This document shows positions 1 to 13,649 of a stretch of 64,000 nucleotides of DNA, one piece after another. The stretch covers positions 366,001 through 430,000 of the forward strand of contig JACATO010000924.1 of the NCBI GenBank assembly GCA_018389105.1, written 5' to 3'. Source of the stretch: Nautilus pompilius (lineage: Eukaryota; Mollusca; Cephalopoda; Nautilida; Nautilidae). Position 1 is the stretch's first letter. Every line of letters begins with the position of its first letter. Both the position numbers and the translations under genes were made by a program. Below the pieces are notes generated by a model. The model worked only from the letters and a program-made list of their open reading frames with translations, was not told where the DNA came from and did no database searches.

Positions 1-240
1 ATGTTAAACTGCTCTGGTTGGAGGCCTGAGTTTGAATCCTGGTCAACACTAGTTCATTTTGGTATATCTTCCCAGCATGGCCTTTTCTTGCCTTTCACCA
101 CCAACTAGCCATTGGAGTTTACCTCCCATTTCTGAAAAAAAAAAAAAAAATAACAGAGTTCTAGTAGAGATTTTCTGGTACTTGTGGTGGATGATGGCTC
201 CATAGGTAACTCTTGACCGGTTTTCACCTTGAACACCACT
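1..240 (+). mobile_element. tRNA-derived SINE copy, cut by window start
   Basis: The head carries a B-box-like GAGTTTGAATCC at about 28-40. It is followed by a body (TTCATTTTGG, CCCAGCATGG, then A run at 134-150) and GTTCTAGTAGAGATTTTCTGG at about 158-178. The last block recurs in the copies at 55826 and 59060 and, reversed, at 1850, 15745 and 41490. The 3' limit is uncertain. Diverged, so old. tRNA-derived SINEs of this general type are known in cephalopods. Confidence 0.6.
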
Positions 241-1849
241 TAAAGGTAATTCGCTCAGTCTCCAAGGCCGATACCCAGCTGTAAGATGTCTCCTCAGACC
301 TCGAAAGTCAGGACAGGAATTGCCATGAAGAACTACTACTCTGTAAAGATATATAAATGAAAATCTAAGATGTAATAAGAGTAATTATTTTTTTTTTATC
401 CATAACAAGATTTAAAATTTTTTAGTGGTGTACTTAGGACATTGACTGCTGCTGACACCTTAGGAATAATTTGATAGTAGAAAGGGAAAGAAATGGATGC
501 CTTTGTGCATGGCAACAGGCTGTTTGTGTGTGTGACAGGTAAATGTAACAGAACCATTCCAATTTTCATGAACATTCAAGAGATAATTGGATTTTTTTTA
601 TTTTTATTTTTCATTGGCTGCAGAAACCATAAAGGCTAGAAACACTGAGTGGTGTGGAAATATTGAATTTTTAAAAAGAAAAAGAACTTGTACTTCAAAA
701 TCAGGAAAATATGCTCAAAAAAAAAAAAAAAAAACTTAGAACAGTTCACCTTTCCAATACATTTTGGGTTTGGCAAACTTTATGAATCACAGGATCAAAG
801 TCACCTAACAGGAAGGGAAAAAACTTGTCTAAAAGTCGGCAATAAATTGTATGGAAGAAAATTAGTCGGTATACACCATAATACTAATGTGAAGAATATT
901 ATAAGGTTAACTTCGGGGATGTAAAATTGTTGGTCAAGGACATATCTATGGATGCTGATAGAGACAGACAAACATTTATTGTGTTGTCAGGATGTGTGGT
1001 TAGTAATCAATCAGCTAGTCAGTTTAAAAGGTTTTCGATGAAATCTGCTTGGTGGGAAATCTTTGATGAAAGTCAAACATCACTTGATGCAGAAATGTCC
1101 ATCAGTTTAAATGCGAAGTAAACCAGCTCATGATCAGTGCTGCTTAAATTCTTAAAACTTTATGGAAATTGTATAGACTTTAGCATTGCAGGCTAATTGT
1201 GTTTAATTTTAGTTTATATTAAGATTGGTAGACAAGCATCTTGATACATTGGCTCTCATCACTTGTTAAAGTTCCATGTGCCTTCTACTCACAGTAGTGT
1301 CAGAAAATAGATTTAACAGAATTTTAATGTTGATACACCACAAAACTTTACCTTTAATTCTTTTTATAACATTGTAACTTTCTTTGTTGTTGTTGTTAAT
1401 TATAGACTATTTTTAACAGACAATCATAATTACCATTTAGGATTTTTTTTTTAAAAAATGCACTCTTCAGATGAATGTACATAAATTGCTTTCCTGTTAC
1501 AATACTACATGATAATCTATATTATTCTAGAAGCTTTCACTGTTCATGAGAGAGCTGACATTCCAAGTACTGTAAATAAAGCTGGTGAGTTTTTAATAAA
1601 ATGCTTTTGTGACAAGTTTAGGGTTGTCATAAAAAGTTAAGCTGGTCTTATGAACCTTGGGCTTTGGGCTTGTAAGTATTAAAAAAAACTTATTGCAAAT
1701 GCATTACCAAAGAACTTAATTTGAAGCTAAATGTTATCAAAAGCTTGATGTTAAAAGGGAGGTCTTTAAACCATCATCAGTAACAGAATTTTGAGCATTT
1801 GTGATAAATTACCAATTCTTCTGTTTGAATCTGTGGGTTGACGTCAGCA

Positions 1850-2060
1850 CCCAAGGCATCTATCAGAAGAGAGCAGAGTGCGAGGGTTACCAAGAAATTC
1901 CCTACCAGAACTCTCTATGTTGGAAGAAACCGGAGATGATGTACATGATTTGGCGAGTAGAGCGAAAAGATAAAGCTCCAAGCTGAGCTTCAGATCGGGA
2001 ATCAACCTGAAACCCTCAACCCTAGACGTCTAGTAGTTTGCGTCATTGATGGTCATTAAT
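1850..2060 (-). mobile_element. tRNA-derived SINE remnant, reverse orientation
   Basis: Reverse-complement head with a B-box-like patch (plus-strand GGGAATCAACCTGAAACCC, about 1998-2016). The body motif CCAGAACTCTCTATGTTGG (about 1904-1922) matches CTAGAACTCTTCATTTTTAG in the copies at 15820 and 41605. The A/GA tract at 2080-2110 follows. A 61-codon open frame here is read through the SINE and is not a gene. Confidence 0.5.
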
Positions 2061-3195
2061 TAACTGCGGCAGATCACTTAAAAAAAAAAAAAAAGAGAGA
2101 GAGAGAAAAAAATTGTGCAAGTAAGATTTTTTATTACCCTGGGAACCTTTGTGTGTTTCAAAACTGCTTCGTTCCCAAAGTATGAATTATATTAACCAGA
2201 AATGTGTTCAGAATAGCCCTTCATTCTAACAAAGAGACCTCCCTCTCAAAAAACAAAGAACTTCAAATTTTATGAGATGGTTTTTTTCTCCAAAAAATAA
2301 AATGTTTGTGGCTGCTTTGGCTATCCTAGTTAGTTTGTTTGCACTTTTTGTTTTACTTTGCTCGCTCTCTCTCTCTCTGCCAGCTTTAGGTATTCCCACT
2401 CGTATGCCATACACTTGCATTAACACTAATTTATGACTGCCGAGACTGGTCACATTTGGACAGCAAAACAGATGCAGCTGCCATGGAGGATTTTGCAATT
2501 CCTCGCCGAAGCACTGTGTAGCTTTTAATCACCCTGCAGGAAAATAATTTGCTGATTTCAGCTCTTCTGGTTGTTGCCTTGCATTAAGCTCAGCCTTTCT
2601 GGCTATTTACTCTTTTATTGTTTGGTATTGTTCAAACACAGTGCAGCTAGGCAGTTGGTCTTCTACTTGGATTTAGTTTGTTAACGAACATTTTACATTA
2701 TGGTGGTGGACAAAGTAACCATTCGTGCTTCAGTAGACAGATGTTTTTAAGGAGAGTGGTCCCTAAATGTTTACATGTGGCTTGTCTGAAAAATACTGTA
2801 TTCGCTTTTATCTCTTCTCTCTCTCTCTCTGCATTATGCTTGTATTCATTCATCTTCATAACAAAATCTAAAACCAGAATGTACTTTAAACATCCATATC
2901 AATATGTGAATATTCTAATATATCAAACGACTTTTATCTTGTCAAAAGTCACCAACCACCTCTCTTATTTGAAAGAAGTAGGAAATTTGTGTCCTTACAT
3001 TGGATCCACATGAACAAAAAGGATAATAGTAATTTTTATCTATTTATGCAGAGGTAGAGAAATTAATCTATAGTGCTTGCAATTTATAGTTTATTGGAAA
3101 AAAAAATTAAAATTTTTTTCTTTAATTTAAAAAGTCGTCTTATGTAAAATATCAAAGGTCATTCACTAATGACTCATTGATTGCTTGCACTTTAG

Positions 3196-3380
3196 CTCTT
3201 TGAAGATTATGTCTTGTGTACTTATGGGGGCATGGGTACTGATTCTGCCAGAGTTATCCTGTAAATATGTTTTCCAACATTTTGATATGTTTGGTATGGG
3301 ATTACTTTGTCAGGATCAGTTACCTACTCTCTGAATAAATATGAGCCTACTCAAAGGGCAAAAAAATGCACTTCAAAGGG
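3196..3380. mobile_element. piggyBac-like MITE, copy 1
   Basis: Flanked by TTAG (3192-3195, degraded TTAA) and TTAA (3381-3384). The ends CTCTTTGAAGATTATG and, reversed, CCCTTTGAAGTGCATT are inverted repeats. The interior TTACTTTGTCAGGATCAGT matches copy 2 (TTACTTTGCTAGGATCAGT). A TTAA target and CYCTTTGA ends suggest the piggyBac superfamily. No coding capacity. Confidence 0.6.
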
Positions 3381-3849
3381 TTAAGTAAAACAGAAGAACA
3401 TCACTACTAATTTGAAATTTCTAATCAGACGTTTCTTTGGCACCATACAGAAACTTATCTTGTAAGAAATGAACGAAGCTCTAGGAGGAGTCTTTGTTTC
3501 CATGTATTTGCTGGTGACAAAAAAAAAACAAAACTTGTGTAGCATTTAGAGAACTGTAGTTCTGCCGCAACACAGATTATTGGAACTAATTATGGAAGCA
3601 GAAGAAAAAAAACTGAGTATCAAATGAAAATGACATGATAGAATCACATCTCATTTGTGAAAATGAGATGCTCCATGGTACGAGTCGTGTGCTGATATAG
3701 TCCCTGTGATTGGTTCTCAGGCAAGCTGTCAGAAAGTGCCACCACACCTGATTATAGAAGTATGGGCAGTGATATGTGGTGACTGACTACTGTGGATCCT
3801 GGGAAGGAAATATCACATGACTAGTTTATAGAAATCAAAGTCTTAGCTA

Positions 3850-4268
3850 CTGAAGGCTGCTCCATATGGCAGATTGCAGCCGTTCTGGAAGGAACTGGAT
3901 TGCAAGACTCTAAGGAGGATATGTGAAACTGGTACTGTTGATAAACAGTAGAAGAAGAAAGCCCAAACTCCAAATAAGATTTAAAGTATTTCAGGGTATG
4001 TTCACTACTGATAGATGATGAGCCGGTAGGGATCTTGCAAATGACCTGGCTGCAAGTAGAGGTGATAATGTTTCTTCAAGAACCACAAGATATGCATTTG
4101 TACAAAGCGGTCTCATTGGATGTGAGGCTGCCCCCCAAAAACCTTTGCTTAGGAGTGGCCCCCGGAAACAGTAATGTTTAAATGTGCAGCAAAAATGAAA
4201 CATTGGGATGACCAAACTTGGAAGATGGTGCTCTTTACAGATATGTCCAAATTTGACAATAATCATTG
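3850..4268 (+). pseudogene. Tc1-like transposase fossil, N-terminal to central part
   Basis: Translated in shifting frames, it gives a run typical of Tc1 transposases: RRICETGTVDK near 3914-3946, RDLANDLAASRGDNVSSRT near 4028-4084, QSGLIG near 4104-4121, QKPLLRSG near 4135-4158, and finally W..VLFTDMSKF near 4222-4257, where the family has the second-Asp motif VLFSDESKF. Stops and frameshifts interrupt it. The C-terminal DDE part is missing. A hAT-like fossil begins about 60 bp further on. Confidence 0.8.
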
Positions 4269-4329
4269 ATAGTTTTTAACAAATTTTTGTGTGCTAAACA
4301 TGCTTTGAATTTAAGTTTTCCAAAATTAT

Positions 4330-5370
4330 AGAAGTGCAGTGAGTGAGAAATGTTGTAGAAATCATCAAGCAACTATGCACTATTTCCAATTTATCTGCTA
4401 AGTATAACTTTATTCTGAAAAATCTTTTACATCAGCAGCTTATTCCACTCTGTGCAACTCAGTGGACTAATGAGAGACACAATTTTGTAATATTATTTGA
4501 AAATTCTATAGCCAGCATTATTTGAAGTCTTAAAGAGAAAATGAATTTGGATGGAGACACATCTAGTAAAGATCTTGTTTGCTATCAGCTGTAACAAGCT
4601 GGACATTTATTTTTGTCAGTACAGTGTTTGTCTGAGGTATTTTTCATAACTTTTCCAATTGAGTAAATCTCCAATAAAAAAAAAAAAGTGTAGTTTTGAA
4701 TCCAGCATGTTTCAGGTAGAAATATAGCAGATGTTCTCCAGAAACATCGAGAATATACTGAAAAGTATTTTATAATATTTTTAAAAACAATTTATGAAAA
4801 ATCAGCACAGTTAGAAATACAAATTTCTATGCCTGTATTAATAGACAAACCACTAGAACAAATATGACTGTAGAAACAGAGAATATTACAGAAGAATCAT
4901 CTACATTCCTCCTCTTGACAGTGACCCAGATGTTCACTTTTTAAATTTCATGGCAACTGCAGCAAAATATTCTGCTTTTATCTCCAGCTTTATTCACAAA
5001 TGCCAAAGTTGTGAAAGAAGTCATAAAAGAAATAGGAAGTATGTGTGCTGAAGTTTTACCACATGGTAATATTAAAGACATGGTTATAGGAGAAATGAAG
5101 TTATGGGCTCACAGATGGAGTGAAAACTACATGCAAGGTGTGATGGAATCATCTCTTTGGGGAAACTAGTTTTCCATCTAAGCACAATTTTCAAGATGTT
5201 TGCTACCTCTGGAACAGCAAGTGCAGAAAAGTTTTTTTAACACCTCAAAGGTTTTAAGATGTAGGTAAGATCAACTATGAAGAATGAAAAATTAAATTAC
5301 CTAGCTTTATATACATGCACAAATATTAACATGAGGATAGAAGAAATAATTGACCAATTTGCTAAAATTA
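4330..5370 (+). pseudogene. hAT-family transposase fossil
   Basis: A 60-codon open segment at 4343-4525 contains LCATQWTNERHNFVILFEN, resembling the C.TRW.ERH motif of the hAT/ZMYM-like transposase core. At about 5215-5365 a single frame with two stops reads ASAEKFF then HLKGFKM, VRSTMKNEKLNYLALY and IEEIIDQFAKIK. That is the hAT C-terminal dimerisation region (family form: ASAER.FS.L...K...R..M...RL..LAL). The middle is decayed. This is a transposable-element gene, no longer functional. Confidence 0.75.
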
Positions 5371-8300
5371 AATCATTTCTTTTATTCATTTGAACAACTT
5401 TATTATTATTATTAAAAGTCAAAAAAAAAAAAAAAGAATTCTTTTGGAATAATGCGCTTCCACTACATTTCTCATTTGTGTGTTCAGATTCCAATGTTTT
5501 AAACATGCTGAGGAATCCTGTTTTCAAAACTTAGCAGCGAAACCTTTACTTACCCAGCTACAGTGGCAAAACAAGCAGACATTGTTAGTAGATTATTCAT
5601 TACCTCAGTCTTTAAAATGTTGAAAAATTCCCACTGCCTTTGACCCCTCAAATTGAGAGCTTTTCACTAAGATATAAAATATTTCAAGGAAGAGGGGATG
5701 GTTGTCATTAAAGAACAAAAGGCACGTGACTGACTTTTGTACCCCATTCTCCTCTGCTTGCTCTAAGGAACTGAAACCTGTCCAACATTGGTACCAGGCA
5801 TTCTAAGCTGGCTAGAGATATTTGTAAACTGTTTAAGTAAAACTACCTACTTTTTAATAATCAATTTTTAAAAAAAAATAGCATCAGTTCGGTGTCCTTG
5901 CATTAATGAGATGGCTCTCAGGTGTTGGTCATGCATGTCATCGCTAGGGAAGTGATAGGCCATGCCACTATGTATCGCATTTGTTTGAAATGAGAGAGAA
6001 ACCTGGAAATAAATATTTTGAATTTTTAAAAAAAAATTAAAACCGAAGATAACTAAACAGTGTCACTGCCTGGCTACTGTTGGGAGATAAAACTAAAAAT
6101 GAGAAATAAGAGCAGATCGATGAAACTACCGCAAGTAAGATGGAAATGCTTTTTAAATGTGCTTTCTGTCTTTAGCAGGAATAATGTGGCCAGACGTTTT
6201 CTAGCTCTGATTTTACTTTGGTTAACCAATGTATTATATTAGTGGTATATTTGATAGATTCTGCAGTATTAATAATAATGATGATAATGTCATCTCCTCA
6301 AAACCAAAGATGGCTATTCAAAATTTACACACACACACCTGGGTGCATGAGTTTGTTTATAGTGTAGGTAGGAGCTGCTGCCCATACAACAACTGCACTT
6401 GTAGGTAGTGTAACTTGGAATCAAGGAAAATCCAAGAAAATTAGACAACTCAATACCTGCATGCAATGAAGCCTGTCCATAATGGTAAGCAGTGTTGGAG
6501 GAGATACTTCATAATAAAATTCCAACTTAACGAGAAGGGGGGTACAGTTTTTTAAAGAGGTGAATTCTGTTAACAGGTTTAATTTTCATCATCAAATATT
6601 ATTGTAGTTGGTGTGAATGTCCACACGAAAAAGTGTCTTTTTAGCAGAATTGCAAGTGTAGAAGAAGCAGTTGCTCAAGAGAACTTCACTGATGCCACAC
6701 GCACTGAGATAAGATGAACTATTTGAGGCTTGGTTAAAAATTGTTTGATCTTCCAACTTTTTCTGTAGACAAAATTATTAACATGTTCAAACAACATAGA
6801 AGACTAGAACATGAAAAGTGAATAATTTAGTTAATTCTGACAGTTTTCTTCCTAGATTACACAACATTCCATAAATATTTGATTCATAGTATGATAACCT
6901 GCATGTACCTATCAGCTAAAGTTTAGACTCATGCTGACTTTTTCGGTAACCCATGATGGTACCTATTTATAGACTTAGCGAGTTGAACTGCTGCCTTGCA
7001 TTGAAATTATATTAGTTTATAAGAGAAAGGGAAAGTATTTTTGAGTATTAAAAAAGAATTATAATTATACATAATGTAGGTCATGATATTTAGTTATCGC
7101 TAACACGATCTTGCTTCTGGCTACAACATATACATTTATAATCTTATCTTTCTCTACTCTTCTATTGTTACTTTATTTAATGTAAAGCATTAGTTTACTA
7201 TGGGTTTTTTTTTTAGTCTGATAGCAAACCTTGTAAAAGAAGAAAAACTTATTTAAAAATATGAATTCAATTTTACTTTTATTTTTCTATGAATAACATT
7301 AATGTCATTCAGTTAATCTAATCAAATCTTACGTTTTCATATCCTTGTCATAATAATTTAAACCATTGGTCTCGTATATGCTTGTTTACATAGAATTTGG
7401 TAAGGGAACTTTTTGTACTATTTAGACCTAGTAGACATCTACTCGTCAATACTGATAATCTAATTAAATTCTTTTTTTGTGTTTTTCCATAGTTTTTAGG
7501 TATTCTTTTTATTTCTGCTTTGAGATAGATCTTGGATGTCTATCAAAGTGTACCAAAGTGGTTTGACATTGCGTGGATTCCAAGGAAGCACCTGAGTCAT
7601 TCCATGTCAACTCACCAAGGTGATCAGCCTAGATTTTGATAATTTTTGGCATGCACTTGTCTCTGTAAATATGAACAACACATGCACAATTTTACTGTTT
7701 ACGTCCAGTGGTGCGTGCATGTGACCTTATATCTTTACTGACAAATAGATAATAAACTAATAAAGAGGTAGGAAGGTAGGTACCTATCAGAATTATCTAT
7801 ACTGGCTAATCATTATAAAAACATACAGAAAATGGCCAGTTGTTTTAATAAGGCAAAAGTTAAATTTTCTGACAACTGAATACTCCTTTAAATTTTTTAA
7901 AAAATTTGGATAAGAGTGAATTTACATGTTAAAGGTCATAGTTGTCAACATGATTTTTTAGAGTTATTGGAACATAAAATAGTCCCCAGTGTAGCTAAAG
8001 TTTATAGAGGTGATCTCTCTATTGTGAAAAATTCGATGACATTCCAAATTTTCTTCCTTATGATATTTGTTGCTGAAAATGAGGTATCAGCAGGATGTTG
8101 CCAGTTTTGACTGTAAATTAGGCACCATATGAAAACCATTTTCTTAGAATAATTTTCAGAACGAAGGATCTTACTAGTTTTGAATGTTTGGAGAAAATTA
8201 AAACTTTCTAACCAATCATATTGATAATTCCAGGAAATGAGCTGAGACATTTAAAATTTTAAAAAGGTGCAGAACAAGTATACAAATTTTTAGTTTTTTT

Positions 8301-9130
8301 TTTTTTTTTTTTGTTATTTCGGAGTTCATTTTACAAGGAATCAGGATTTTAAATCTGCATAGGCAGGTTGCTATCACTAATTTACAAGATTTCATACCTC
8401 ACCAACCTTTGTATGATCATATTTTTTTTTTAAATCGTAAGATTAGATTTGCATGTTTCTTTGGATACAGACAGCACAATTGTATGTAATTTTTTTTTCA
8501 ACAACACCTGAAACAATCACCTGGGGAATTTCTGAAAAGCTGGTAGAGTTTCGCATGGAATTTCTCAATTGCAATTCATATGTGCTTGAAGCTGTAATGG
8601 TTTTAGATGTATATCATATTTCTGCATCTTCCACTATGATAGACAGACTGTATTTGAGGATCTCTTGATCATGTACAGCTAAGAAGATATTTCCAAGGTT
8701 TTAACAGAATTACAAATTGTAGGTAATAATACAAGATCTGTTTTATCCCAATACCAGTTGTCCAACCATACTAACCTGTTTTTTTTTCTGACCCATATGT
8801 GTATAAAGGATGTGAAATAGTGAAAATTTGAATTGTTTGTGAAGCCTAGACTACCAATATCTATATATTGCATTAGGTAGTAATACCGTTTAAATCTCTG
8901 CAGGATCAAATGCACAGAGCATCTGCTTATTGAGTTGATTCTATAACAATGAAAAGCATTGTTTGCATTCATTGAATATTTGTTAAACAATAGCCTGTTC
9001 TGTGCAAACACTGAAAGTCACAAGATATTTAGGATATTTGATGCATTTATGAATATTGAAAGCTTAGCAGTAATATGACAACTGAATTGTCTCCTCAGAT
9101 TGATCAATTACCCGAATTCTGAGCAAATAG
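5371..9130. other. No gene recognised
   Basis: AT-rich DNA with scattered short open frames that lack homology or supporting splice signals. A CA tract lies at 6331-6338 and a long T run at 8288-8312. Nothing else is supportable. Confidence 0.6.
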
Positions 9131-9340
9131 AGAGTGGCATGATGATCTGTTGGATAAATTACTGGACTGCAAAAATTGAAGGCTCAAGTTTAAATCCCAA
9201 TCAAAACCACCTTGATCTGTCATGACTCCATAGTATGGTTTCTGCTCGTTTTTCTTCATCGGTCAGCCATGCGTGTTCTTTTGGGGCATTTCTAATTCCT
9301 CTCTCATTTTAAAAAATGAAGATTTCCAATGGAGAGTTTT
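9131..9340 (+). mobile_element. tRNA-derived SINE copy
   Basis: The head resembles a tRNA internal promoter: GTTGGATAAATTACTGGACT, then B-box-like CAAGTTTAAATCCC at about 9186-9199. The body motifs ATGACTCCATAGTATGG and TTCTTCATCGGTCAGCC correspond to those in the copy at 42310. Diverged. Confidence 0.55.
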
Positions 9341-12300
9341 GATAAGTTCATTCATCAGCTGGTGAAATTTGCATAATTCAACATCTTGGAAGGATCTGGC
9401 CTCCCATCAAATAAAATTTTGGCCAAGAGTAATGAAAAACTCTCGTTCTCTCTCTGGAAATATCTTGAATATCATTTGCTTTTAGCATCCCCTGTTTACC
9501 AGAAAACTATCATTAGCAACAGTTAAATATGTAAATCATTGATGAACTCAGTTTTTAGCTATGCTAGAATTATTATGGTGGTCATGATAATCAGACAAAT
9601 TTAAAAAAACATCACCTAATTATGTTATGAAGTTGGAAAATTACTGAACTCATGACAATACAGTTTATTGTTTGACATGTTTACTCCTGAGTGATACACC
9701 ATTACATGACACCGAGGTTAAATTGCAGCAAGTTAGTACCTCATATGGCCACTTCTTGTTATGGCAGTTCCATAAAATCTACAGTTTCTAGACTGGCATG
9801 TGTATTGTATTCTGGACATATAGATGACGTTCTGACAATGCTGTAGCACAATGATGTTTGTTAATTAACATTGTGCTGGTAAAGATTATGCCTTACCTTA
9901 TTTCATGCAATCTCAATATGTTAGAGATCTACATGCTGCTAGTTCTTTTAAAAAAAAAAATTCACCAGTATAGAAGGGAGAGAACTGCTGGGGGTGCACA
10001 TATTTTTTTTCCACATACCACTGGACTTTCAAATTCAGGTTCTAAAAACAAGCTGACTGAAAATGTATGTTTACAGAAATCCAAATTATGATGATGCCTC
10101 CATATCTGTGATGCTGTTTAATACCACAACTCTACAAACTGTTTGTGCGAATGATGGTAAACCTGGGCCTTTTTACTAGTAAAAGTCAAGTTGTGGACTA
10201 TCTGATAAAGTGTCACTAGTCCATAATGTCTGATGTTATGTATGTGTATATATATATACTGGTATGCTTTTGGAAAATTCTGTAATGCATGACTTTGCCA
10301 GTTTTAATTGTCTCATTGTGTATCCTCCTACAGGATGTTTGTGATCTTGTCTCCAGATGGCTGTGTTTCAATGCATTGTTATGCCTCGTGTTCTATAGAT
10401 CTTTTCACACACCTAGTCTCTCTGTAGATAATGTAGCTGTAGGTGGCATTTCATCTTATCTGTTGGTTCTAGGGCTGTTTTATATCACAGGGTTGGCCAA
10501 ACCTAGACCTATCTCTGGTGGTGCTTGTGGCTTTGCAACCAGATACAAAGTATCCATTTTACAGACAATTATCCACACACTTTCAGTATGAAAAATGTAT
10601 AGGTTTTCTCTGTAACAAATGCTCATTTCACAAAATAATTTTACAAAAGTATATAAAGAAAAAACTTTGCTTGACATAGTTTGCATATTTGATGGCATCA
10701 TCAATTGTTGCTGAAGTTATGTAAAAGAAATTTTACTTATATGATGACAAATATATAATTTCATAAGCAGCATATTATAAGTCATATTTCTTGAAAATAA
10801 TATTGCTTTATTTCAACTGTGTGTATTTACAAATATCTTTCAAAATCTTTTTGCTTTTTTATACAAGTAACTATTATGGTTTAAGAGATGTTGTCGTCCA
10901 ATTGTATCTGGTGATTTTAATTGTGATGATCTTTTTGGACATGTACACAAGTTATAATAATTTATAACTGGATGAATTATTAGGATGTTCAAATAAAAAC
11001 AGGCTGGAATAGCATTGCCTTAATGGTAATTGGCTTAGACTGCATTAGTTTATTCATCATGTGGAAGGAAGCATTATGGCTGTCGTAAGAAATCTCTTAG
11101 TGGTTTTAAAGTGGTTCACATTCATATTATTCACCATTTTTTTTATAACTATTTATCAAAACTCTAGTATTTATGTTGTTGTTGATAATATTTGTTTGCA
11201 TCTATGACTTTTAAAACCATTAATGATATTTAAAACTTCCTTTGTTATAATATAGTTTTAATGTAAGAAACATCTTAAAACCACGTTTTGTATATCTGAT
11301 CACATTAGGAGTCTGTATCACACCTGGCTACTCTTTCTTGATGCGGTATCAGGAGACAGGTTCCAGTTGTCCTCAGCAGCTAATTTAGTGGTAGAGAAGT
11401 GTTGTGCGTAATAGTTTTGTTCTCACTTTCTGCCCTGGTGCTGTGCCTTCCTTGTGCGTGTGTGTTTTGTCTGAGGATTTTCAGACTAAAAGGACAACAA
11501 TTGCAATTAGCGTCACCCTCTCACCACTTTCCTGATAGTGGCAGAATGTAAACAGCTAACATCATATTTTCTTCACAGTGGGTCCCTTTAGGGAGTACTG
11601 TAAACAGTTTTGAAGTGGTCTATTAGCAGCAAGAGTGAAGAAAGGGCAGGGAGTCTAAAGGAAAGAAGGCCAACTACAAACCTGCTATGTAAAAGAAGGC
11701 ATTTTCCAGGTTGATACATCAGTAAAGATATCTGTTTGCAAAGATTTACAGGTATAAGATGGAAAGAAAAAAAATTTGTTTTTTTGCCTTTTAAAACTAT
11801 ATCCTCAGCCTGGCTTTCTTTTTTTTTTTTTTTTTTTTTTACTTGGTAAACTTTGGTGTAAACACTTTCATCTTGAGAACCAAGGTTGAAGTGAATAAAT
11901 ACTTCACCTCAGCAGCTATAAGTCTATTAGAATGTAACGTTTGTTACTATTTATAGCAAATCCTTGTAATATCACAAATGGTGCACAGTTTTATCATGGA
12001 AAAGCTACCTAACAAATTGTGTGAGTTTAATGTATAAAAGCTTAAAAAAGTTGTACTCTTGATTATTTTTAATAGCCCTTCCTTATTCTTAAAATTAGCA
12101 ACATGAACACGTGGTCTTAGCTTACTCATCCATTCTTGTCAGGTATCCAATACAAGTTTTAATCATTTTTATTAAATAAACCTTTGATCGTCTTAGACAC
12201 TATTATTTGCTTGATCTGGTTTTCAAAATTTAATAAGGAAAAGACTGGCTTTTGAGTGAGACTTTCAAATATGATCAGAGTACTTCTGATGGACTTCTCG

Positions 12301-13649
12301 GCTATGTGATTTTTCAATGGGTTTCAGCTTAACATTTGCATGACTCCCAAAATAGTGGGTTTTTGGTCGATTTCACAGCATCTATTAGTTTAACTAGATG
12401 CTTTCCATTTCACATGCAAACTTCTAAGCTGTAGTCATTTTGATGCCCTCTCAGCATGAAAATTTCTCTCCACAGTATGTGTATATATGAGAATAAGTTA
12501 GCTCACTCGCTCGCTTTAAAATCTAGTATTTGCAGTAGATATAATGATACCTTCACCAACATGATTTAACATTAATGAGCAAAAGTATGTACATGACAGA
12601 AAAAAAAAAAACTTTATTATGAATAACTTGTAAATAAATATTTAATAAGGTCCATTTCATGATGCTAGTCTTTCTAACATGCTCTATAATACAAATGCTG
12701 CAGTCCCTTTACATAATGTGACCATTGGAGCCAAGAATAACTGCATTATTAGTCTCCATAGGATAGGTGAGACTGGGTACATTAATTTTTGCACCTAATT
12801 ACAAATAAAAGGTTTTATGCTATGAAAATGCAAACTGAGAAATAATATAAGGTGATAATCTAGTAATTCAAAGTGTTGAATTTCAAACTTATGAAGTTGG
12901 ACCATAATGCAGCTGTGTTATGTTCAATCTGTATAAAAATGAAGATCAGTTATATTCATTTACTTAAGGTGAGTTTTTCTTTAATGTGATTAATAGATGG
13001 GCTGGTCTACTGTTTTTTTAAAATATAAAATTGCTTGGAATATTTAGTAAATTTAAGAAATCCATTTCAGACAAAGTATAACGAGCTATCAATTTTTCCT
13101 AATTGTTTTTCAATTATTTATTTTACTTTTTCTTTTAACATAAACATTCTTTTTGATTAATTTTTTTATCGAAGAAAATCGCATCACATGATAATGTGCC
13201 TACTTGCATAACTTCTGTGAGCTTTTTTTTAAATACCAGAACTGTAAATAAATGGTATAAGCTGTTGGAGATGGTGGTGAATGGTGATAATGTAACTTAA
13301 TTTAGAAATTTTAAGGCTATCATTTTTATCTTCCCTTGTGAGGTGGAAGCTTGCATGCACCAAGATGGTTATGTACCTAAATTCTGTACAGTCTTTTATT
13401 CAGTAACGTTTGGCAACATTTGCTCACTTTGCAGACCCTCATCTCCTGATTTTGAGTTTGAGGACATCTCATGCAAGTGAGCTAGGAGGAGAATGTTCAG
13501 GGGTATGTACCTCACTGACCAAAGATGCCTGGATACGATTGGGGTGGGGGGCATTGAAGCACTGGTCAAGTACAAGTCAGTCAAGAGTGACCCCACAGAA
13601 CCACCTCCACAAGTAGTTAGAAAATACCTACTGGAACTTTCCGTTTTCA
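9341..13649. other. No gene recognised
   Basis: AT-rich DNA. A frame at 10289-10591 translates to a hydrophobic peptide but has no neighbouring support. CAGGGTTGGCCAAACC at about 10488-10503 looks like one hAT-type terminal repeat, with no partner found. T run at 11818-11840. Around 13480-13620 the sequence is less AT-rich and may be further repeat. Confidence 0.55.

Noticed and set aside
1801-1986. 61-codon frame near a perfect TGACGTCA at 1839
   Set aside because: The frame runs through a reverse SINE copy; a single CRE octamer alone is not evidence of a promoter.
3991-4266. 91-codon minus-strand frame
   Set aside because: It is the antisense shadow of the plus-strand Tc1 transposase fossil.
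10480-10510. Isolated CAGGGTTGGCCAAACC as a hAT terminal repeat
   Set aside because: No partner end or 8-bp duplication was found, so it is noted but not called as an element.
10289-10591. 100-codon frame with hydrophobic start, considered as an EGFR signal-peptide exon
   Set aside because: The start is followed by a long non-signal-like tail, and no donor leaving phase 1 lies soon after the hydrophobic part.
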